Origin: JACCQS01 sp050999295
Lineage (GTDB): Bacteria > Actinomycetota > Actinomycetes > Mycobacteriales > Geodermatophilaceae
Direction: 5' to 3'
Assembly: GCA_050999295.1 (NCBI GenBank)
Contig: JBPCPI010000196.1
Location: forward strand, 1-21,309
DNA length: 21,309 bases
Position 1 is the first letter of the stretch; every line of letters begins with the position of its first letter. The notes under the pieces were generated by a model. It had not been told where the DNA came from. It did not search any database and saw only the letters and a list, made by a program, of their open reading frames with translations. The position numbers and the translations under genes are program-made. This document shows, one piece after another, positions 15,869-21,309 of the stretch.

Positions 15869-16870
15869 TTACTTTGCGCCGACGAGGACGGTGAGGTCGG
15901 CCAGCCGGTTGGAGTATCCCCACTCGTTGTCGTACCAGCCCACGACCTTGACCTGGTTGCCGGTGACCTTGGTCAACGGCGCGTCGTAGATACACGAGGC
16001 CGGGTCGTGCACGATGTCCGAGGACACGATGGGCGCCTCGCTGTAGCGCAGGATGCCCTTCAGCGGGCCGTCCGCCGCGGCCGCATACGCGGCGTTGACC
16101 GAGTCGAGGTCCGCCTCCGTGCCCAGGGTCACCGTCAGGTCGGTGACCGACCCGGTCGGGACCGGTACGCGCAGTGCGTACCCGTCGAGCTTGCCCTTGA
16201 GATCTGGAAGAACCAGCCCGATTGCTTTGGCCGCGCCGGTCGAGGTGGGGACGATGTTCAGCGCCGCGGCTCGGGCCCGGCGGAGGTCGGAGTGCGGCCC
16301 GTCCTGGAGGTTCTGATCCGCGGTGTAGGCATGGATCGTGGTCATCAGGCCGCGTTCGATCGTGAAGCTGTCGTGTAGCACCTTGGCAAGGGGGGCAAGA
16401 CAGTTCGTGGTGCACGAGGCGTTGGAGATGATCACCTGCGTACCGTCGTAGCTGTCCTCGTTGGCACCGATCACGACGGTGAGGTCTTCACCCTTGGCTG
16501 GCGCGGAGATGATGACCTTCTTGGCTCCACCCTGGTCGACGTGTGCGCGTGCCTTGCTCGCGTCGACGAAGAAACCCGTGGACTCGATCACGATGTCCAC
16601 GCCGAGGTCACCCCACGGCAGTGCGCCGGGGTCACGTTCGGCGAGGATCTTCAGAATCTTGCCGTCGATCTCGATTCCGTCGTCCACGACGTTGACCTGC
16701 TTGCCGAGCGGGCCCCCGACACTGTCGTAGGACAGCAGATGCGCCATCGTGGCGACGTCACCGAGGTCATTGGCCGCGACGATCTCGATGTCATGGCCGC
16801 CGGCGCTGACCGCTCGCCAGAAGTTACGGCCGATCCGACCGAAGCCGTTGATGCCTACCCGGACTGTCAC
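15869..16870 (-). CDS. gap: Glyceraldehyde-3-phosphate dehydrogenase, type I
   Basis: NAD-dependent oxidative phosphorylation of glyceraldehyde-3-phosphate. The 333-residue product has the Rossmann motif GINGFGRIGR (6-15), an Asp after the second strand (AAND35) typical of NAD rather than NADP use, the active-site SNASCTTNCLAP with nucleophile Cys153, and the base His180 in TTIHAYTADQ. The GTG start has GAGGG six bases upstream. The gene begins the gap-pgk-tpiA block and is separated from whiA by 123 bp holding a plausible promoter and the CTCCGGAG repeats. Confidence 0.98.
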   Translation of the reverse strand: MTVRVGINGFGRIGRNFWRAVSAGGHDIEIVAANDLGDVATMAHLLSYDSVGGPLGKQVNVVDDGIEIDGKILKILAERDPGALPWGDLGVDIVIESTGFFVDASKARAHVDQGGAKKVIISAPAKGEDLTVVIGANEDSYDGTQVIISNASCTTNCLAPLAKVLHDSFTIERGLMTTIHAYTADQNLQDGPHSDLRRARAAALNIVPTSTGAAKAIGLVLPDLKGKLDGYALRVPVPTGSVTDLTVTLGTEADLDSVNAAYAAAADGPLKGILRYSEAPIVSSDIVHDPASCIYDAPLTKVTGNQVKVVGWYDNEWGYSNRLADLTVLVGAK

Positions 16871-16905
16871 TGGAATCCCTCTCGTCGTCGGACCTGCACG
16901 TCGAA

Positions 16906-16934
16906 ACCCTACTGAGGTGACCTGCTCCGGAGAA
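16906..16934 (-). promoter_or_regulatory. Candidate gap promoter
   Basis: On the minus strand TTCTCC (16934-16929) and TAGGGT (16911-16906) are separated by 17 bp and would start transcription about 29 bases before the gap GTG. The -35 is a weak match, but it falls inside the first CTCCGGAG repeat, so a protein bound there would compete with polymerase. Confidence 0.4.
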
Positions 16935-16984
16935 TGTGCGGTCTGGGTGTGTGCAGACCTGGCCTACTCCGAAAATGTGCGGTC
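16925..16984. repeat. Paired CTCCGGAG-GTGCGGTC repeats before gap
   Basis: Two copies of a repeat with consensus CTCCGGAGAAWGTGCGGTC lie at 16925-16943 and 16967-16984. The second has lost the palindrome (CTCCGAAA) and one base but keeps GTGCGGTC. Left edges are 42 bp apart, as in the zwf-opcA gap, and the sequence between also aligns around a shared GCAGA. They lie between the whiA stop and the gap start. Confidence 0.75.
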
Positions 16985-16993
16985 TGCGTTCGG

Positions 16994-17964
16994 TCATGGC
17001 GCGAGCATCTCTGCGGTGACCGCCGACTCCGTGTCCGAGACACCCAGGTCGCGAGCCTTCTTGTCAGCCATGGCCAGCAGCCGACGGATTCGTCCGGCTA
17101 CCGCATCCTTGGTCATCGGTGGGTCGGCGAGCTGACCCAACTCCTCCAGGGATGCCTGGCCGTGTTCGACTCGCAGTCGGCCGGCCACCAGAAGATGGTC
17201 GGGTGCGTCGTCGCCCAGTAGGTCCAGGGCGCGGCTCACCCGCGCACCGGCGGCGACAGCCGCTCGAGCGGAACGGCGCAGGTTGGCGTCGTCGAAGTTG
17301 GCCAGTCGGTTGGCTGTGGCCCGGACCTCGCGGCGCATCCGCTGCTCCTCCCAGGCCAGGACCGCATCGTGGGCCCCCAGGCGGGTCAACAACACGCCGA
17401 TCGCATCGCCATCCCTGATCACCACACGATCGGCGCCGCGTACCTCTCGACTCTTCGCGGAGACTCCGAGCCGACGAGCCGCGCCCACCAGGGCCATCGC
17501 GGCCTCGGGTCCGGGACAGGTCACCTCCATGGAGGAGGACCGGCCGGGTTCGGTCAAGGAACCATGGGCAAGGAACGCACCGCGCCAGGCGGCCTCCGAA
17601 CAGCAAACCCCGCCGGAGACCACAGTCGCCGGCAGACCCCGAACCGGGCGTCCACGGGTGTCGACCAACCCGGTCTGGCGGGCGAGTCCCTCACCGTGTT
17701 TGACGATCCGGACGAGGTAACGCGGTCCCTTCCGCAGATTCCCGCCGGAGAGCACAGAGATGCCGCTGGCATACCCGAACAGTTCGCTGACATCGCGTCT
17801 CACCCGCCGAGCGACGGATGCGGTATCGAGTTCGGCCTCGATCACCACGCGGCCGCCGATGATGTGCAAGCCGCCGGAGAAGCGCAATAGCGAGGTGAGC
17901 TCCGACTTCCGGCAGCAGGTCTTGGTGACCGGCACGCGGGACAGTTCGTCCTTGACCTGAGCGG

Positions 17965-17974
<10 letters not shown>
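16994..17974 (-). CDS. whiA: Sporulation / division regulator WhiA
   Basis: DNA-binding protein of Gram-positive bacteria, needed in Streptomyces to commit aerial hyphae to sporulation septation. It unites a catalytically inactive LAGLIDADG homing-endonuclease fold with a C-terminal helix-turn-helix. The 326 residues begin with the family-typical MAMTAQVKDELSRVPV, followed by CCRKSEL and RFSGGLHIIGGRVVIEAELDT. GAFLAHGSLTEPGRS (about 131-145) is the endonuclease-like core, and the last 50 residues (SLEELGQLADPPMTKDAVAGRIRR) form the HTH. GAGGAGC before the ATG supports the start. It overlaps yvcK by 10 bp. Confidence 0.97.
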
Positions 17975-19016
<1,042 letters not shown>

Positions 19017-19020
<4 letters not shown>

Positions 19021-19928
19021 TCGCGACCCAGATCCCGGTGCACGACAGTCGTGTGTACATCCTCGGCGGCCAATCGGGCAGCGAGTTCCTCACTGATTGC
19101 CACGCTGCGGTGTTTGCCGCCGGTGCATCCCACGGCCAGGGTCAGGTACCGCTTGCCTTCGCGCTGATAGCCGGTGCCGATGATTCGCAGGATCTCCATG
19201 TACGAATCGAGGAACCCCCCCGCCGTCTCCTGGCCCAGGACATAGGCCCTGACCTCCGAGTTCTGCCCGGTCAATGGCCGCAACTCCGGTATCCAATGCG
19301 GGTTGGGCAGAAACCGGACGTCGACGACAAGGTCGGCATCCAGCGGCAGGCCGTACTTGTAGCCGAAACTCATCACGGTGGCCTTCAGGCTAGTTGCGAA
19401 CTCGGCACCGAAGGCCAGCTCGATGGCGGTCCTTAGTTGGTGGACGTTGAGGTCACTGGTGTCGACGATGACGTCGGCGACTCCGGCCAGGTCGGTGAGC
19501 AGGGACCGTTCCGCGGCGATGCCGTCCGAGAGGCGACCTTCGCCCTGCAACGGGTGCGCCCGGCGGACCGACTCGAAACGGCGGATCAGGACATCGTCGC
19601 GGGCCTGCAGGAAGAGCACCTTGGTCCGGTATCCGCGCTCGTCGAGGTCGAGCAGGGTGCCGGTGAGATCGGAGGAGAACGCGCGCGAGCGCACGTCCAC
19701 CACCACCGCCAGCCTGGTCACCGCCCCGGAGGCACTGCTGCCCAGTTCGACCATCGTGGCTATCAGGGCCGGTGGAAGGTTGTCGACGACGAAATACCCG
19801 AGGTCCTCCAGGCACTTCGCCGCTGTGCTTCGACCGGCTCCAGACAGCCCGGTGACCAGGACGATGTCCAGGCCTCGCGGCGGACCGGTGTCCAAACCAT
19901 TCCGGTCACGAGGGTCGTCCTGGGTCAT
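19017..19928 (-). CDS. rapZ: RNase adapter / nucleotide-binding protein RapZ (YvcJ family)
   Basis: P-loop protein. In enterobacteria RapZ guides small RNAs to RNase E and senses glucosamine-6-phosphate, and the Bacillus homologue YvcJ hydrolyses GTP; the actinobacterial role is less defined. The product has a Walker A GLSGAGRSTAAK (27-38), VVDNLPPALI, DVRSR, ADVIVDTSDLNV, and the C-terminal FLPNPHWIPELRPLTG and GCTGGKHRSVAISEELA segments that bind effector and RNA in relatives. I chose the ATG at 19928 (303 residues) because the family starts shortly before the P-loop. ATGs at 19952 and 19970 are also open, and none has a good ribosome-binding site. It is first in the minus-strand operon. 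The usual upstream uvrC is absent. Confidence 0.95.
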
Positions 19929-19970
19929 GCCATCAGTCTGCCTGGCCCCCATCGGTGTGACGCACTTCAT

Positions 19971-20028
19971 GCGCTAGCTAAGTGCTTGCATTTGTTTGCA
20001 GCGCGTTTGTTGGGGCATCCTGGACGGC
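19971..20028. promoter_or_regulatory. Divergent promoter region rapZ / ferritin-like gene
   Basis: A short AT-richer gap between two divergent starts. On the plus strand TTGTTT and CATCCT with an 18 bp spacer, ending 7 bases before the ATG at 20029, could be a promoter giving a leaderless transcript. The minus-strand promoter of rapZ is not clear. Confidence 0.3.
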
Positions 20029-20997
20029 ATGACAAAGACAATCTCTGACCCCAAGAGCCTGCTAGCCGAGCTATCCACCCTGCTGCGCCTGACCCGCACG
20101 GAGGCACAGATTGCGCGGGTCCGGATCTTCCAGGCCCGTCGCGACGACATCCGCCGCGAACTCGCCGACAACGCTCGCGAGGCCGATGTCCGCAGCCGCC
20201 GCATTCAGGCGGCCATCCGCCGGCTCGGCGGCGTCCCCGACGTCTTCGCCGACGCCGTGGGTCGAGTCACGGCCCTCACCAAGGCCACCTTCGAGCAGGT
20301 GCAACCCTTCTCCGAAGGTCTGCTCGGCGACCTCGCCCTCGAACACCAGCTGCGCGATCGGGCCGTGTTCACCCGGGTCCTGGCCGAGGCGCAGAACCAG
20401 CCCACCGTTGTCGCACTGATGACCCAGCTGGAGCAAGCGCACACCGAGACGATCGAGTGGATCACCGTTCGGCTCGCCGAGGTCGCCCAAGGCGGACCGG
20501 TCGCGCTGTCCCCCACGCCTGCCCAGGCCGCGGTCAGCACGGTCACCCGGATGGCACTGCTGCCCTCCCGAAGCGGCGCCGCCCTGATCAACAAGACGGT
20601 GAACCTCATCCAGCGTGGCCGTGGCCAGGCCGAGCAGGCCGTCGAGACTACCCGCGACAGGGTGGCGGCGACGAGCAAAGCCACCGGGCAGGTCATCGGC
20701 GCCGGTCGGGACGCTGCGCTGGCTCGTGCCGAGCAGGTTGCCCCCTCGGTCCAGGTTCGCAAAGCGGTGCACGAGACACGCGAGGGGCTGGGCACCATCG
20801 AGGTCCGCGACCTGCCGATCAAGGGCTACGACAACCTCTCCGTCGACGCGGCCGGCAAGGCCATCAACGCGTTGGACAGCGCCGATGAGGTACGGCTGGT
20901 GCTGCGCTTCGAGCGGGCCCATAAGAACCGTAAGGGCGTTCTCACGACCGGGGAGAAGCGGATCACCGAGCTGGCCGAGCAGTCGGTCAACGCCTGA
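20029..20997 (+). CDS. Ferritin-like domain protein with C-terminal GYDxL (DUF8129-like) module
   Basis: A 322-residue, almost wholly helical, charged protein. Residues 1-160 (LLRLTRTEAQIARVRIFQARRDDIRREL, READVRSRRIQAAIRRLGGVPDVF, LLGDLALEHQLRD, AHTETIEWI) resemble ferritin-like proteins of actinomycetes. Glu25, Glu105-His106 and His138/Glu140 could be metal ligands, but binding is unproven. Residues 165-255 form an Ala/Arg-rich linker resembling a phasin-like amphipathic region. Residues 260-310 (DLPIKGYDNLSVDAAG...FERAHKNRKGVL) match, from memory, the short module seen at the end of several actinobacterial envelope or lipid-droplet-associated proteins. The ATG at 20029 is preferred over 19996, which would add an unconserved leader. 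Function unknown. Confidence 0.8.
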   Translation: MTKTISDPKSLLAELSTLLRLTRTEAQIARVRIFQARRDDIRRELADNAREADVRSRRIQAAIRRLGGVPDVFADAVGRVTALTKATFEQVQPFSEGLLGDLALEHQLRDRAVFTRVLAEAQNQPTVVALMTQLEQAHTETIEWITVRLAEVAQGGPVALSPTPAQAAVSTVTRMALLPSRSGAALINKTVNLIQRGRGQAEQAVETTRDRVAATSKATGQVIGAGRDAALARAEQVAPSVQVRKAVHETREGLGTIEVRDLPIKGYDNLSVDAAGKAINALDSADEVRLVLRFERAHKNRKGVLTTGEKRITELAEQSVNA

Positions 20998-21242
20998 GCT
21001 ACGACCGCCTGACTGATATGTAGTGGGTTCTTGTCAAGGGGCATGGTGAGGCGCCGGCCCGGATTGCTCCGGTGGGGCGCCGTCTGCTTGGTCGGTGTGT
21101 CTGTGGTGGTGAGCGTGTCGTTGGCGACGCGCGGTCAGACTGATATGCGCGGGTTGGTTACCGCAGGACGGGTTGTTCGGCGGGAGCTGTCCGCGTGTCT
21201 GGGGTCGAGTGGTCGCCGGCCCAGGGGGCCGGTTGCTCATGG
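20998..21242. other. Non-coding-looking GT-rich stretch with hairpin and short direct repeats
   Basis: No confident gene. The plus strand is rich in G and T. GACTGATATG occurs twice (21011-21020 and 21138-21147). A strong hairpin lies at 21050-21081 (GGCGCC outer stem, CCGGA/TCCGG inner stem, TTGC loop, 3x3 internal loop), about 50 bp after the ferritin-like gene; it lacks a T tract but could end its transcript. A plus-strand frame from ATG 21043 is open to the window edge (89 codons) with one hydrophobic stretch (WGAVCLVGVSVVVSVSLAT), but it resembles nothing known to me. A minus-strand frame at 21034-21279 looks like a shadow. Confidence 0.4.
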
Positions 21243-21309
21243 TCAGGACGCGGGTCGCTGCATGCGCTGCTGGCGCCACAGTGGGTCGACGAAGCGGTCG
21301 GGGGCCGTC
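21243..21309 (-). CDS. Possible C-terminal end of a transposase (partial, enters from right edge)
   Basis: On the minus strand a frame enters from the window edge and stops at 21243 after 21 codons ending APDRFVDPLWRQQRMQRPAS. Nineteen of the 21 third positions are G or C, and the Pro-Asp-Arg-Phe-Val stretch recalls the end of IS3/IS481-type integrases, where Pro-Glu-Arg-Phe-Val is common. The piece is too short to decide; it may equally be chance. Confidence 0.25.
   Translation of the reverse strand, partial: TAPDRFVDPLWRQQRMQRPAS

Noticed and set aside
21034..21279. 81-codon minus-strand ORF at the right edge
   Set aside because: Its composition (Pro, His, Arg, Gln, Thr) looks like a shadow, it has no ribosome-binding site, and it conflicts with the better-biased minus-strand frame ending at 21243.

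Overview
The window reads as a chromosome segment of a high-GC actinomycete. The evidence is the gene content and order: a pentose-phosphate operon tkt-tal-zwf-opcA-pgl divergent from ctaB, and facing it the rapZ-yvcK-whiA-gap-pgk-tpiA-secG-rbpA series. WhiA, OpcA and RbpA are typical of Actinobacteria, GTG starts are frequent, and long antisense ORFs appear wherever a real gene has GC-rich third positions. The sequence does not fix the genus.

Layout. 19-378 (-) is a small VOC-fold protein, divergent from pgi (441-2060, +). 2141-2947 (-) is a PPK2-type polyphosphate kinase and 3019-3939 (-) is heme o synthase (ctaB). From 4069 to 10858 (+) runs a tight operon: tkt, tal, zwf, opcA, pgl. It meets, 13 bp apart, a second long operon on the minus strand, which is transcribed from about 19928 down to 10872: rapZ, yvcK, whiA, gap, pgk, tpiA, a peptide-type ABC substrate-binding lipoprotein, secG, rbpA and a small SH3-like orphan protein. 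Divergent from rapZ is a two-domain ferritin-like protein (20029-20997, +). The last 312 bp have no confident gene and may be the end of an insertion element.

How the genes fit together. Pgi, Zwf (with its assembly factor OpcA), Pgl, Tkt and Tal supply the oxidative and non-oxidative pentose phosphate route from glucose-6-phosphate. TpiA, Gap and Pgk carry the resulting triose phosphates through lower glycolysis. RapZ, YvcK and WhiA are the usual regulatory trio attached to this glycolytic block. 6-phosphogluconate dehydrogenase and the pentose-phosphate isomerase and epimerase are not here.

Most of the window is ordinary core genome. The most notable unexplained signal is a short repeat around the core CTCCGGAG. 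It occurs as a pair with left edges exactly 42 bp apart both before opcA and before gap, and in the second place it overlaps a plausible gap -35 box. Secondary points are leaderless-looking starts of pgi, tkt and secG, the lipoprotein gene placed between tpiA and secG, tandem repeats before secG, a Thr-Thr-Pro microsatellite tail on YvcK just before whiA, the absence of uvrC next to rapZ, and a possible insertion-sequence end at the right edge. I found no convincing new defence or biosynthetic system.
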